Source: JAJISG01 sp964347325
Lineage (GTDB): Archaea > Thermoplasmatota > Thermoplasmata > RBG-16-68-12 > JAJISG01
NCBI GenBank assembly: GCA_964347325.1
Contig: CAYFYA010000009.1
Coordinates: 30,952 to 94,951, forward strand
Direction of reading: 5' to 3'
DNA: 64,000 nucleotides
The notes beneath the pieces are model-generated. The model ran no database searches. It saw nothing but the letters and a program-made list of their open reading frames with translations, and was not told the DNA's origin. The first letter of the stretch is position 1, and each line of letters begins with the position of its first letter. Both the position numbers and the translations under genes were made by a program. Below, piece after piece: positions 41,650 through 50,533 of the stretch.

Positions 41650-42954
41650 ATGCTCAAGAGAGAGGTAACCATTAGCCGACCGGACGTCGACCTCTTACAG
41701 CGGAATGTGGAGAGGCTTGGTAACTACGGATTGAGCCTCCTGGAAAAACACGACCTGGGTCTTGATCCCGCCACCTTCCGGGCCCACATCTCTCGCACCC
41801 ATGAGCAGCTGGCCAACCTCGTCTCCGTCCCCGACGACCTCCTTTCCATAAGGCTCTACCCAAAGGGCTTTAGCCAGGGCAACCTGGTGGAGCCTTTGGA
41901 ACTACCTTGGAACTACCCCCAGACCCTGCGCTTTGCGTCGGGGGCTTGCATGATCTCCGAGGATTACTACCGATGGATGTCCCCAGAGAACATGAAGCGG
42001 TCGCTGGCGGCCAAGGTCCTCTACAAGTGTCAGACGGGAATCCTTGACGATGTGGTGGACAAGGGTGACTACAACTACCTTGAGGCCAAGGGGCTCTACC
42101 ACCTCGTCCTCTCCTCCATGACGGATCCAAGGCTCGATCCCAACACCTTCATGAAGAGGCTCATGGCCGTCTTGAGGCAAGAGCAGTTGGAGCACTTCGA
42201 CTTGATAACAGCCATCACAAACAATTTCAACATCCTGTTCTCGGTCTCTCCCCGCGGAAACGATCTCTTCTACCAGATGGAGACCCTGGACGAGAAGGTG
42301 GCCCTCGGCCAGGCGCTTACGATATTCCAGAAGGAGGAGCATCTCGACCTCGGGCAGGTAGCCAGCATCTCCAGAGGGTTCTCCGTCCATGATGATGGGC
42401 TCAAGTGGTACGAGAGACTTGCCAACTACATCAGCGGTGGTACCAGGTACAATCTCATCGACCTCTCCTTCCTCGAGCGGAGGATACAGGAGAGACGCAT
42501 GGAGAACATCATAAGAGCGTGGTCCTGGTTCGACGTGGTGATAGTCTTCCTCAACAACGTCGTCAACGTCTATCAGGATCTGAAGAGCGGCATCGCCAAC
42601 CTCTCCTTGGTGGCGATGAGAGAGAAGGAGGTACTGCCTCTGATAACGCTGAAGGGCTACGACCCAGCTTTAGACATCGAGGACTATCGTATCCATCTCC
42701 GTCGGCTTGCAGACCTTGCCGCCAAGGGGCTCGAGGTAGGCAGGGGCGGACTTCCCGATCCTGACCAGTACTACCCCTTCATCGCTGTCATGATACCCGC
42801 CGTGATGCTAGCCGAGTGGATCGGGAGCCATGATGAGCTTCTTGACATCTACCTCGAGGCGCTAGCACCGAGTATCCGAAGAGCGGCAGAAAGGGCTGAT
42901 GCCCGAGGGACGCCGCGAATACCCGCCCCCCGCCAGGGGGCAACCCGCCGCTAG
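41650..42954 (+). CDS. Unrecognised all-helical protein, possible class I terpene-synthase fold
   Basis: The 434-aa protein appears all-alpha. It contains DDVVD (residues 133-137) in the context TGILDDVVDKGDYN and, about 170 residues later, NNVVNVYQDLKSG (302-314). These resemble the two metal-binding motifs of class I terpene synthases (DDxxD and the N/D..x..S..E motif). The match is partial: the second motif lacks the usual Ser and Glu. The Pro-rich, basic C-terminus is probably disordered. It lies near a polyprenyl synthase and geranylgeranyl reductases, which fits a prenyl substrate. Without a profile or structure search the assignment stays tentative. Confidence 0.45.
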   Translation: MLKREVTISRPDVDLLQRNVERLGNYGLSLLEKHDLGLDPATFRAHISRTHEQLANLVSVPDDLLSIRLYPKGFSQGNLVEPLELPWNYPQTLRFASGACMISEDYYRWMSPENMKRSLAAKVLYKCQTGILDDVVDKGDYNYLEAKGLYHLVLSSMTDPRLDPNTFMKRLMAVLRQEQLEHFDLITAITNNFNILFSVSPRGNDLFYQMETLDEKVALGQALTIFQKEEHLDLGQVASISRGFSVHDDGLKWYERLANYISGGTRYNLIDLSFLERRIQERRMENIIRAWSWFDVVIVFLNNVVNVYQDLKSGIANLSLVAMREKEVLPLITLKGYDPALDIEDYRIHLRRLADLAAKGLEVGRGGLPDPDQYYPFIAVMIPAVMLAEWIGSHDELLDIYLEALAPSIRRAAERADARGTPRIPAPRQGATRR

Positions 42955-43029
42955 GATTGCCGTTATCACCCAGCGTAATCGCCTCGATACGCTTTAGAGT
43001 GTGGAGGGCGAGCGAGGCCAGGAGATTCC

Positions 43030-43767
43030 ATGGTCAGGGTCCGAAGGCCAACCTTCGTCAAGTCTCTCGACGAGGCTCTAGAGGGAGGCATACCTGAAGG
43101 CCACATCGTGCTGATAACGGGGGCCCCGGGGACCATGAAGTCCTCGCTCGCCTTCAGCATACTGTATCAGAACGCCCTCCATGAAGGCCATAAAGGCTTG
43201 TACTTCACCCTGGAACAGAACAAGGCTTCACTCGTCGAGCACCTGGAGGCGATGGGGATGGACGATTCGAAGGCCTACGAGAGCGTCTCTATCTTCGACA
43301 TGGCGACGCTGAGGAAGAACCTGGCCTTCATGGCTGAGGGTTCGTGGATTACCCTCTTCAGAAGCTACATAAAGAGCCTGATGGATTCGGATTCCTACGA
43401 CTTCGTCGTCCTAGACTCGCTAAACGTCCTAGAGACTATGGCAGACTTCGAGGCCCGGAGGTCGGGGCTATTCTATCTCTTCGAGTGGCTCAGGGACCTA
43501 GATGTCACCACGCTGATCATCTCTGAGGTTCTGGGAGATGTCTCCACGCCCGGCAGAGAGAGCGACGAGTCTTACCTTGCCGATGGCGTCATCTACCTCG
43601 CCCTCTACCCCATCTCCGACCTCGAGGTTCAGAGGCGGCTGAGGGTGGTAAAACTGAGGGCGACGAAGCACGATGTCGCCTCCTATGCCCTGATGTGGAA
43701 CGGGAAGGTATTCGAAGTCGCCAAGCCAGTCTCTGTAGGGAGGGCCGCGAGGCCAGACCAGGTATAG
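43030..43767 (+). CDS. KaiC-like RecA-fold ATPase
   Basis: The P-loop is LITGAPGTMKSSLAFSILYQ, where the sixth position is Met instead of the usual Gly. Walker B is FVVLDSLNVLE. GLYFTLEQNKASLVEHLEAMG and the downstream RLRVVKLRATKHD fit single-domain archaeal KaiC-like proteins. The 245-aa length is typical. These ATPases act in signalling or regulation, but the specific role is unknown. Confidence 0.85.
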   Translation: MVRVRRPTFVKSLDEALEGGIPEGHIVLITGAPGTMKSSLAFSILYQNALHEGHKGLYFTLEQNKASLVEHLEAMGMDDSKAYESVSIFDMATLRKNLAFMAEGSWITLFRSYIKSLMDSDSYDFVVLDSLNVLETMADFEARRSGLFYLFEWLRDLDVTTLIISEVLGDVSTPGRESDESYLADGVIYLALYPISDLEVQRRLRVVKLRATKHDVASYALMWNGKVFEVAKPVSVGRAARPDQV

Positions 43768-43790
43768 CCGCCACGTCGCGCTAGGGAAAC

Positions 43791-43799
43791 CTAATATAG
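43791..43799 (+). promoter_or_regulatory. TATA box for the polyprenyl synthase gene
   Basis: CTAATATAG is centred 26-27 bp before the ATG at 43822. Confidence 0.55.
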
Positions 43800-43821
43800 G
43801 CCCATACAATAGTTACGCCTG

Positions 43822-44790
43822 ATGGCCTCCTGGGACCTGACTATTTCTAAGGAACTCAAAATGGTCTCAGCGCTGATCAAGGAGAACATCGCGTCGAAGG
43901 AGGCCATGCTGACGGAGATCGCCGAGTACGTCATAGAAGCGGGGGGCAAGATGGTCCGGCCCGCCGTCACCATTCTCTCCTTCTACAGCGTCGGTGGAAA
44001 GGATGTGGAAGACGTCGTGAGATTTGCCGCTTCCCTCGAACTCATCCACAACGCAACCCTGCTTCATGACGACATAAACGACGGCGGCGTGATGCGACGA
44101 GGCCGCCCAGCGGCATATACCAGATATGGAATCCAGAACACCCTGGTTACCGGAGACTTCCTTTTCACCAGGGCGTTCGCCATCGGAGCCAAGTTCGAAT
44201 CTGCCATAGTGGATATCACGGCTGAAGCCTGCGTTAACCTGGCGGAGGGTGAGATCAGCCAACGGAGGCATGCCCGGGATCCGACCGTCTCGGAGGAGGA
44301 TTACCTGGGTATCATTAGGCGGAAGACTGCCGGCCCCATCTCTGCGGGTGCGAAAGTCGGGGCCATCCTGGGCGGCGGGAGCCTCGAAGAGGTCCTCGCC
44401 TTGGGAGAGTATGGGAAGAACTTGGGCATTGCCTTCCAGATAGTAGACGACATTCTGGATGTCGTGGGTAACGAGGAACAGTTGGGAAAACCCACGGGCA
44501 CCGACATCCGGGAGGGAAACGTGACCCTCCTCACCCTTCACGCCCTGCAGAACGGCTCTCGAAGAGAGGCGGAGGTCCTAGCGGAGATCGTTCGAAGAGC
44601 GAGCAAGGACAAGGAGGACGTCTCCAGGGCCCTGGAGATCATAGTCGGGTCAGGGGCAGTGGAGGCGGCCCGACAGCGGGCCAAAGAGTATGGTGAAAGG
44701 GCTAAAGAGAGCCTCGGGCTCTTGACGACAGGGCCGCGAAAGCTCGAGCTTCTTAAGCTAGTGGACTACGTCCTGAACCGAGAGTCCTAG
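43822..44790 (+). CDS. Polyprenyl (geranylgeranyl) diphosphate synthase
   Basis: The first aspartate-rich motif is LLHDDINDGGVMRRGRPAAY, reading DDxND where most family members have DDxxD with another Asp. The second is FQIVDDILDVVG, with KPTGTDIREGNVTL downstream. The 322-aa length fits a short-chain trans-prenyltransferase making GGPP for archaeal lipids. Chain length cannot be set firmly. It leads an apparent operon with a methyltransferase and a geranylgeranyl reductase. Confidence 0.92.
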   Translation: MASWDLTISKELKMVSALIKENIASKEAMLTEIAEYVIEAGGKMVRPAVTILSFYSVGGKDVEDVVRFAASLELIHNATLLHDDINDGGVMRRGRPAAYTRYGIQNTLVTGDFLFTRAFAIGAKFESAIVDITAEACVNLAEGEISQRRHARDPTVSEEDYLGIIRRKTAGPISAGAKVGAILGGGSLEEVLALGEYGKNLGIAFQIVDDILDVVGNEEQLGKPTGTDIREGNVTLLTLHALQNGSRREAEVLAEIVRRASKDKEDVSRALEIIVGSGAVEAARQRAKEYGERAKESLGLLTTGPRKLELLKLVDYVLNRES

Positions 44791-44793
44791 TCG

Positions 44794-45513
44794 ATGCTCG
44801 ATACCGGCCTCGATCGAGACCACTGGAAAGACGTGATCAGGTCCCTTGAGGAGTTCCTTCCCTACTACGAGAGGGTCAACAGCGCCTCCACGTTCTTTCA
44901 GCTAAATAGGTGGAGGAGACGGGCCGCGGAGGCCGCAACCGCAGATCAGGAGGTTTTGGAGATTGGCCCTGGGCCCGGAGAGTTCGCCAAGCTTTTGGAG
45001 GCGCGCCGTGTCTACCTCCTTGAACCCTCGACCTCAATTCTCAGGTACTCGAAGACGAGGCTAGATGGCACACGGTACGTCCCTCTGCTCGGGATAGCGG
45101 AAAGGATTCCTCTGACAAATGATAGCGTGGACGAGGTCTTCTGCATCTTCTCCTTCAGGGACTTCATGGACAAGCAGCAGGGCCTCATGGAGATCTGCCG
45201 GATTCTGCGCCCGGGGGGCGGACTGCACATCGTCGATCTCTTCAGGGCTCCCCAGGGTCCCAAGCGGGAGCTTATGGAATTATGGCTAGAGAGGGGTGCT
45301 CCCAGGGTCCTGCGTACTCTCGTTCCCCAGAAGGCCAGGAAGTCGTGGTCCTACGATCCCTACCGGGAACTGATGTTAACCTATCGTTCCGTGGGCGGGG
45401 TCTCAGAGTACGAAGAGCTAATGAGAAAGACTGGCTTCTCCAACGTGAGAGCGGAGGATATGCTGTTGGAGAGCGTCTGTCTACTCCAGGGGGAAAGGCC
45501 GTCTACGACGTAA
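44794..45513 (+). CDS. Class I SAM-dependent methyltransferase
   Basis: Motif I is VLEIGPGPGEFAKLLEARRV, with FSFRDFMDKQQGLMEICRIL and RPGGGLHIVDLFRAP in the positions of later motifs. The layout is UbiE/MenG-like. It lies 3 bp after the polyprenyl synthase and overlaps the geranylgeranyl reductase, so a methylation in quinone or lipid synthesis is plausible. The substrate cannot be read from sequence. Confidence 0.82.
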   Translation: MLDTGLDRDHWKDVIRSLEEFLPYYERVNSASTFFQLNRWRRRAAEAATADQEVLEIGPGPGEFAKLLEARRVYLLEPSTSILRYSKTRLDGTRYVPLLGIAERIPLTNDSVDEVFCIFSFRDFMDKQQGLMEICRILRPGGGLHIVDLFRAPQGPKRELMELWLERGAPRVLRTLVPQKARKSWSYDPYRELMLTYRSVGGVSEYEELMRKTGFSNVRAEDMLLESVCLLQGERPSTT

Positions 45514-46589
45514 TGGTTGTGGGTGCAGGGCCCGCAGGGAGCACTGTGGCACGATACGCAGCCGTGAGGGGGCTCAAGACCATATGCCTCGACAAGCGGC
45601 GGGACATCGGCGTCCCCGTTCAGTGCGGAGAGTACATGGCCTCCAATGAGGAGGTCGAGGCCCTCTTCCCTCGGGCCGGAGAGGTGACATCGCTTTATGA
45701 TCTGCCCGAGAGCATGAAGGAGGCCCGAACGAAGGTCATCCGCATTCGCAGCCCATCACTTCGTGCCTACGACGTCCCTTTCGAGGGTTACACGGTCCGT
45801 CGCGACAGGGTGGACAAACACTGGGCCCACCTGGCTGAACGAGCCGGGGCGGAGGTGCTCACTGACTGCACAGTGCAACACGTACACGGGGAGTATCTGA
45901 AGTCTTCCCGGGGGGACTTCCAGGGACGGGTCGTGGTAGGCGCCGATGGTCCCTTCTCCATGGTCGCCCGATCGGCAGGTCTCCATCCTCCCCAGGAGCT
46001 GGCGGCCGCCATCACGTGTGACATCGAGGGCGCCTTCGATGATGCTCTGGAAATCATGTTCGGCAGCATTGCCCCTGGCGGCTATGCATGGGTAATCCCG
46101 AAGAACGGCGTCGCTAATGTGGGCCTGGGAGTCTGGCACAGGTATGGGGGAAGCCTGAGCGCACTGCTGGTCAGATTCCTTGAGCGCATGGGTTGGTCGA
46201 CAGAGTCGTGGACGGGCGGTTGGGTTCCTGAGTTAGGGCCCGTGAGCAGAACTGTTAGCAGAAACGCGCTCTTGGTGGGCGACGCAGCTGGTCATGTCAT
46301 GCCCACGAATGGAGGTGGGGTGAACCTCGCCATGCTGTGCGGTAGGATTGCCGGCAATGTCATCGCGGACCACATCCAGAAGGGGGCGAGTCTGGACGAC
46401 TACGAGCGTCAATGGAGATATGTTGCGGGGGAACAGCTGGCCACCGGGGTGAGGATCAAGAAGCTCGCCGACGCCTTCTTCCCAAGTGATTTCTGGCTCG
46501 AGAGGGCCATGCGCCTCCTGGGAGTTCGACGAATGGAGAGAGCAATCAGATGTCAGGCCATCTGGCCAACCCTTGCCAGGCGTACATGA
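45513..46589 (+). CDS. Geranylgeranyl reductase family flavoprotein, copy 1
   Basis: The FAD loop is VYDVMVVGAGPAGSTVARYA, with QCGEYMASNEEVEALFP and NALLVGDAAGHVMPTNGGGV, all typical of geranylgeranyl reductases that saturate archaeal lipid chains. The ATG at 45513 falls inside the first Rossmann strand (after VYDV), which is unusual. A CTG at 45477, 6 nt after a GGAG, would give a complete N-terminus overlapping the methyltransferase. The listed start is the conservative choice. Confidence 0.9.
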   Translation: MVVGAGPAGSTVARYAAVRGLKTICLDKRRDIGVPVQCGEYMASNEEVEALFPRAGEVTSLYDLPESMKEARTKVIRIRSPSLRAYDVPFEGYTVRRDRVDKHWAHLAERAGAEVLTDCTVQHVHGEYLKSSRGDFQGRVVVGADGPFSMVARSAGLHPPQELAAAITCDIEGAFDDALEIMFGSIAPGGYAWVIPKNGVANVGLGVWHRYGGSLSALLVRFLERMGWSTESWTGGWVPELGPVSRTVSRNALLVGDAAGHVMPTNGGGVNLAMLCGRIAGNVIADHIQKGASLDDYERQWRYVAGEQLATGVRIKKLADAFFPSDFWLERAMRLLGVRRMERAIRCQAIWPTLARRT

Positions 46590-46684
46590 AGCTTGAGCCT
46601 TCCTCCTTCCCCGGGCCGACGACGCTGAGAGGTCCCTGAGTCTGTGAAAGGCTTAAGGGGAACCGGAAGGGTGGTGGAAGAGTA

Positions 46685-47905
46685 ATGGAAATCAACTTCC
46701 TCGGCGGGGCCAGCGAAGTCGGCCGTCTCGGAATGCTCCTCAAGGGAGGCGACGCCACCATCCTCTTCGACTACGGTGTCAAGCCCGCGGACCCTCCGAA
46801 GTACCCGATGGATGCACCACCCGTCGATGCCCTTGTTCTGACACACTCTCATCTGGATCATTGTGGCTTGGTCCCTGTCATAACCCGCAATCAGACCGAC
46901 GTCATCTCGACCCCTGTCACCTTCGACATCGCCAGGATCCTCCTGGAGGACAGCATCAAGGTCAGCAAGAACGAGGGCTATCCCCAGCCGTTCACCGCAG
47001 ATGACCTCGAAAGCGTGGGTAGGAACGCCGTTACCGTCGAGTACGGCGATATCCTGAGGATCGGTAGCTTTGAGGTGGAAGTGCGATCTGCAGGACACAT
47101 ACCGGGCTCCTGCATGTATGAGCTGAATGATCACGAGACCGTCCTCTTCACAGGAGATGTTCAGACTGTCGACACCCACCTAGTAAAGGGGTCCTCGGCC
47201 GTCGAGTGTGACGTCTTGGTGATCGAGTCCACCTATGCCGGTCGAAGCCACCCCGATCGATCACAGACCGAGGACGCCTTCCTCAGCAAGGTGAGGGAGA
47301 TCGTTGAGAGAGGTGGTCTTGCCGTCGTCCCCTGTTTCGCCGTTGCCAGGACTCAGGAAATACTCATGGCTCTGTCCGATGCAGGCTTTGAAGTTTGGCT
47401 CGACGGCATGGGGCGGGAGGTGAGCCAACACTATCTGCGCCATCCCAGCTACCTGAGATCTCGCAGCGACCTGCAGAAGGCTCTCCGGAGGAGCAAGGTG
47501 GTTCGATCGCAATCCGGGCGCGAGGAGGCCCTGAAAGGAGACGTCATCGTAACTACCGGGGGCATGTTGGACGGTGGTCCGGTGTTGTTCTATTTGGACC
47601 GCCTCAAGGAGGATTCACGCAACGGCGTCCTCCTGACCGGGTATCAGGTGGAGGGCACCAACGGGAGAAGCCTTCTCGAAAGCGGGACCATTGACGTCCG
47701 TGGTGTTACAAGCAACATAGACTGCGAGGTGGAATACTTCGACTTCTCTGCTCACGCCGGCCATGACGAGCTAGTTGAGTTCGTGGATCGGTGTGATCCC
47801 TCCACCGTAGTCCTCATGCATGGGGACGCGCGGGAGGCTCTGGCAGAAGCGCTGGAGGGGCGTCGATGTCTGCTTCCAGATGAAGGTAGATGGCACCCCA
47901 TCTAG
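46685..47905 (+). CDS. Beta-CASP metallo-beta-lactamase nuclease (aCPSF2/RNase J-like)
   Basis: Motif LTHSHLDHCGLVPV supplies the HxHxDH metal site. RSAGHIPGSCMYEL, TGDVQ and IESTYAGRSHPDRSQTE follow, then the beta-CASP domain with PCFAVARTQEILMAL and the C-terminal FSAHAGHDEL. The 406-aa length with no KH domains fits the aCPSF2 or short RNase J type of archaeal ribonucleases. SD-like GGTGGAAGAG precedes the ATG. It acts in RNA maturation or decay. Confidence 0.9.
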   Translation: MEINFLGGASEVGRLGMLLKGGDATILFDYGVKPADPPKYPMDAPPVDALVLTHSHLDHCGLVPVITRNQTDVISTPVTFDIARILLEDSIKVSKNEGYPQPFTADDLESVGRNAVTVEYGDILRIGSFEVEVRSAGHIPGSCMYELNDHETVLFTGDVQTVDTHLVKGSSAVECDVLVIESTYAGRSHPDRSQTEDAFLSKVREIVERGGLAVVPCFAVARTQEILMALSDAGFEVWLDGMGREVSQHYLRHPSYLRSRSDLQKALRRSKVVRSQSGREEALKGDVIVTTGGMLDGGPVLFYLDRLKEDSRNGVLLTGYQVEGTNGRSLLESGTIDVRGVTSNIDCEVEYFDFSAHAGHDELVEFVDRCDPSTVVLMHGDAREALAEALEGRRCLLPDEGRWHPI

Positions 47906-49083
47906 AGGAGTGCCTTGAGGGCGGGGCCCACGTACTTCAACAGTCGCGGTTCCTCCTTGAGGAGTGCGAGGACCACTCGCGCCTGATAGTCGATGTCGCC
48001 TGTTTCAGAAATAGTTCGTAGCAGTCGGGGCTTGTCCAGCATCCTGAAGATCTCCTCCAGCTGAGAGTCCGTGAGGGAGGAGAGGACCTTGTGAAGGATG
48101 AGGTAGCGCTTGAGCTCCTTGCCGATGTCCCCTCTCCATCGCTTCTCATAGCGCGATAGAAACGCGGCGGAATGGTCCCGTCGCCGGATCGACTCCACAG
48201 CGGTGGCGGCACAGTGTTTCGCGCAGACAAGGCCGGTGTAGATCCCACCTCCTGTTGTGGCCTTAGCTTGGAAGGCGGCGTCTCCCACTATCATGACGTT
48301 GTCCGTGTAGGTCCTTCGGGCCGGGCCGATAGGGATCCCGCCGATGATGTACCCCAAGGTCTTCGCATGCAATAGGAACTGAGCCGGGGGACCTTCCCTG
48401 AACATGGCATCCAGGTAGGGCCTGGCGTTTCCTTGGGTTGTGCATAGGCCCACGCGGACTGTGTGTCCCGCGGGAACCTGCCACGCGAAGAACCCGGGGG
48501 CCACCCCGGAGCCCGTGAAGACCTTCACGAATCCCTTGGTGTGATCCGCCCCCGCTACCTCCGCCTCCAGGCCGGGGAGTATCCTGTAGGGCCTTCCCAG
48601 CCCGAACCAGCCGGAGACGTTGCCCTTGACGCCATCGGCACCTATCAGGAGGCTGCAGCTGAAGGACTCTTGATGGCCGTTCGTCCTGACCGCTACCTCC
48701 AGGCCGTCGTGGGTCCTGGTTACTCCCGTTGCTAAGGCTCCAAGGTAGCACGAAGCACCCCTCTTCAGAGCCTTGCGAACCACCTCCTTGTCGAAGGCGG
48801 CTCTATCGACTACCAGGGCCTCAGTTTCACCACCATCGACCACGACCTCCCGACCTGCGGGAGAATAGAACTCGCAGCCCCTGATCTTCTGAAGGACGGT
48901 GCTCCTGCAGTCGACCATGTCCATGACTCGGGGTGTGAATATGCCGCCGCACTGGACGGGTTCGCCCACCTCTCTATGTTCCTCGATGATGGCAACGGAG
49001 AGGCCCGCCTCAGCAACAATCTCCGCAACATGTCCTCCCACCGGGCCCGCACCGATGACCAGCACGTCAAAGGTTCTTGACAC
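47902..49083 (-). CDS. Geranylgeranyl reductase family flavoprotein, copy 2
   Basis: GTG start. FAD motifs FDVLVIGAGPVGGHVAEIVA, GEPVQCGGIFTPRV and VMIVGDAAFQAKATTGGGIY are clear. The 393-aa length is standard. It is a distinct paralogue of the gene at 45513. The two may work on different prenyl chains (archaeol lipids and the quinone tail), which is inference. It converges with the nuclease gene, overlapping by 4 nt. Confidence 0.9.
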   Translation of the reverse strand: MSRTFDVLVIGAGPVGGHVAEIVAEAGLSVAIIEEHREVGEPVQCGGIFTPRVMDMVDCRSTVLQKIRGCEFYSPAGREVVVDGGETEALVVDRAAFDKEVVRKALKRGASCYLGALATGVTRTHDGLEVAVRTNGHQESFSCSLLIGADGVKGNVSGWFGLGRPYRILPGLEAEVAGADHTKGFVKVFTGSGVAPGFFAWQVPAGHTVRVGLCTTQGNARPYLDAMFREGPPAQFLLHAKTLGYIIGGIPIGPARRTYTDNVMIVGDAAFQAKATTGGGIYTGLVCAKHCAATAVESIRRRDHSAAFLSRYEKRWRGDIGKELKRYLILHKVLSSLTDSQLEEIFRMLDKPRLLRTISETGDIDYQARVVLALLKEEPRLLKYVGPALKALL

Positions 49084-49090
49084 GGACCCA

Positions 49091-49822
49091 CTACCGCTCC
49101 ATTAGAATCATGAGGAAGTTCTGTAGATGGGCGGCTAGGGCGGCGTTGTCCGTGTAGCCGCACGCTGTCAGGTCCGCAGCGGCGAGGAGGGCCTTCTCGC
49201 CGTCGGAAATGACGTCCGTCGCTATGAGGCCCTGCTTCCTAACAACCTCTGCCCCTGCAGGGACCCTCTGCGTCGGGTCTGTGATGATGGTTATGACGAC
49301 GCCGCGCTTCACTGCCGCATCAAACCGCTTGCTGAGGGCCTCCCGGATGTCCGCCATGGTCGGCGTCGACATCATGAAGGTTCGAGTCGCGGTGTCCAGG
49401 AGTTCGGCTATCTTCGACAGAACCCGCTGCTTACCCGTGATGGTGAAAACCAGCTGGGGCTCACCCTTGTCCATCAGGACCTCATGTATCAGCTGGAGGT
49501 TATCGAAGACTGTCTCCACCTGCTTGAGGACCTTTTCCTTGGCCTTGGACGGGGTTTCGGGCTTGAAGATCATGGGGCGCCCGCGCGTGGATATCGCGTA
49601 GCCCTTGCTCACAAGGGAGGACAGCGCCTTGTAGGCCGAGGTCCTGGGGATCTTCGCCGTCTCCGCGATAGTGTCCGCATTGCCGAATCCGTGGGCGATA
49701 AGGGCGATATAGGCCTTGGCCTCGTAGCTCGAGAGACCGAGGGACTGGAGGATAGAGGCAGCCTCCGCGTGGTCTCTCTGAAGGTCGAAGTCCGCCTCAA
49801 GATCTCCCAGAAGTCCCTCCAT
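49091..49822 (-). CDS. TrmB-family transcriptional regulator
   Basis: The winged-helix part reads LQSLGLSSYEAKAYIALIAHG, then TIAETAKIPRTSAYKALSSL and KGYAISTRGRPMIFKP, followed by a helical linker and a C-terminal sensor-like domain (FMMSTPTMADIREALSKRFD). I choose the ATG at 49822 because GCTTTTACG, a TATA-like element, lies ~30 bp before it. A longer frame overlapping ubiX is possible but would place the promoter inside the gene. It may regulate the neighbouring reductase or ubiX; the effector is unknown. Confidence 0.88.
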   Translation of the reverse strand: MEGLLGDLEADFDLQRDHAEAASILQSLGLSSYEAKAYIALIAHGFGNADTIAETAKIPRTSAYKALSSLVSKGYAISTRGRPMIFKPETPSKAKEKVLKQVETVFDNLQLIHEVLMDKGEPQLVFTITGKQRVLSKIAELLDTATRTFMMSTPTMADIREALSKRFDAAVKRGVVITIITDPTQRVPAGAEVVRKQGLIATDVISDGEKALLAAADLTACGYTDNAALAAHLQNFLMILMER

Positions 49823-49862
49823 TGGCTTCCTATCCCCACGCCTTCGTAAAAGCTTTCCGCGG

Positions 49863-50411
49863 TCAGCCACCCCAAGGAGGTACGAGGTCGTGTTCTATGC
49901 CCAGATGGTCCAGGATGCGAGCCACCACGAAATCCACCAGATCCTCGGCAGTCCTCGGCCGGTGGTAGAACCCAGGCATGGCGGGGAGAATGGTCGCTCC
50001 AAGGCGAGAGAGCTTCGCCATGTGCTCGAGGTGCACCTCATGCACAGGCGTCTCCCTAGGGACCAGAATGACCTTCCTCCGCTCCTTCAGCCCTACGGAT
50101 GCGGACCTCGCTATTAGGGTATCAGCCAAGCCTGTAGCTAACTTCGCGAGGGTGTTCATGGAGCAGGGGACCACGACAAGGGCTTCGAACCGGTAGCTTC
50201 CCGAGGCGATGGGAGCCTCGAAGCTATCGTTGGAGTAGGCGGCCGTTGCCAGGGATGCGAAGTCCTCCTCCGAAAGGTCCGTCTCGGCCCCGATTACCGC
50301 CTTGGCGTCCTCGGAGATGACTAGGTGGACCTCCTGTTCACCAAGGTGCTCCAGGAGCCTATACGCGTACTGGACGCCAGAAGCTCCCGTGACGGCCACC
50401 ACCACTCTCAT
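49863..50411 (-). CDS. ubiX: Flavin prenyltransferase UbiX
   Basis: N-terminal VVAVTGASGVQYAYRLLEHL and VVVPCSMNTLAKLATGLADT, and the late VLVPRETPVHEVHLEHMAKL, are UbiX signatures. The enzyme joins dimethylallyl phosphate to FMN to make the cofactor of UbiD decarboxylases. The 182-aa length is standard. A TATA element (CTATAAT on the minus strand) lies ~30 bp upstream, back to back with the promoter of rps19e. No UbiD gene is in the window. Confidence 0.93.
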   Translation of the reverse strand: MRVVVAVTGASGVQYAYRLLEHLGEQEVHLVISEDAKAVIGAETDLSEEDFASLATAAYSNDSFEAPIASGSYRFEALVVVPCSMNTLAKLATGLADTLIARSASVGLKERRKVILVPRETPVHEVHLEHMAKLSRLGATILPAMPGFYHRPRTAEDLVDFVVARILDHLGIEHDLVPPWGG

Positions 50412-50435
50412 GAGACAGGATGCAAGAGATTAGTG

Positions 50436-50446
50436 CGTATTATAGC
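50436..50446 (-). promoter_or_regulatory. TATA box for ubiX
   Basis: The minus strand reads GCTATAATACG about 30 bp before the ATG at 50411. Confidence 0.5.
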
Positions 50447-50496
50447 TTCCACCCATCCATCCTTACGAGTGGCGTATGTGGGCTCACTCCCAAACG

Positions 50497-50504
50497 TTTT
50501 ATAG
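50497..50504 (+). promoter_or_regulatory. TATA box for the rps19e operon
   Basis: TTTTATAG is centred ~33 bp before the ATG at 50534 and probably drives the S19e-PDCD5-L39e-L31e operon. Confidence 0.6.
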
Positions 50505-50533
50505 TCTAGACCCACATTTTTGCGTTACCCCAA

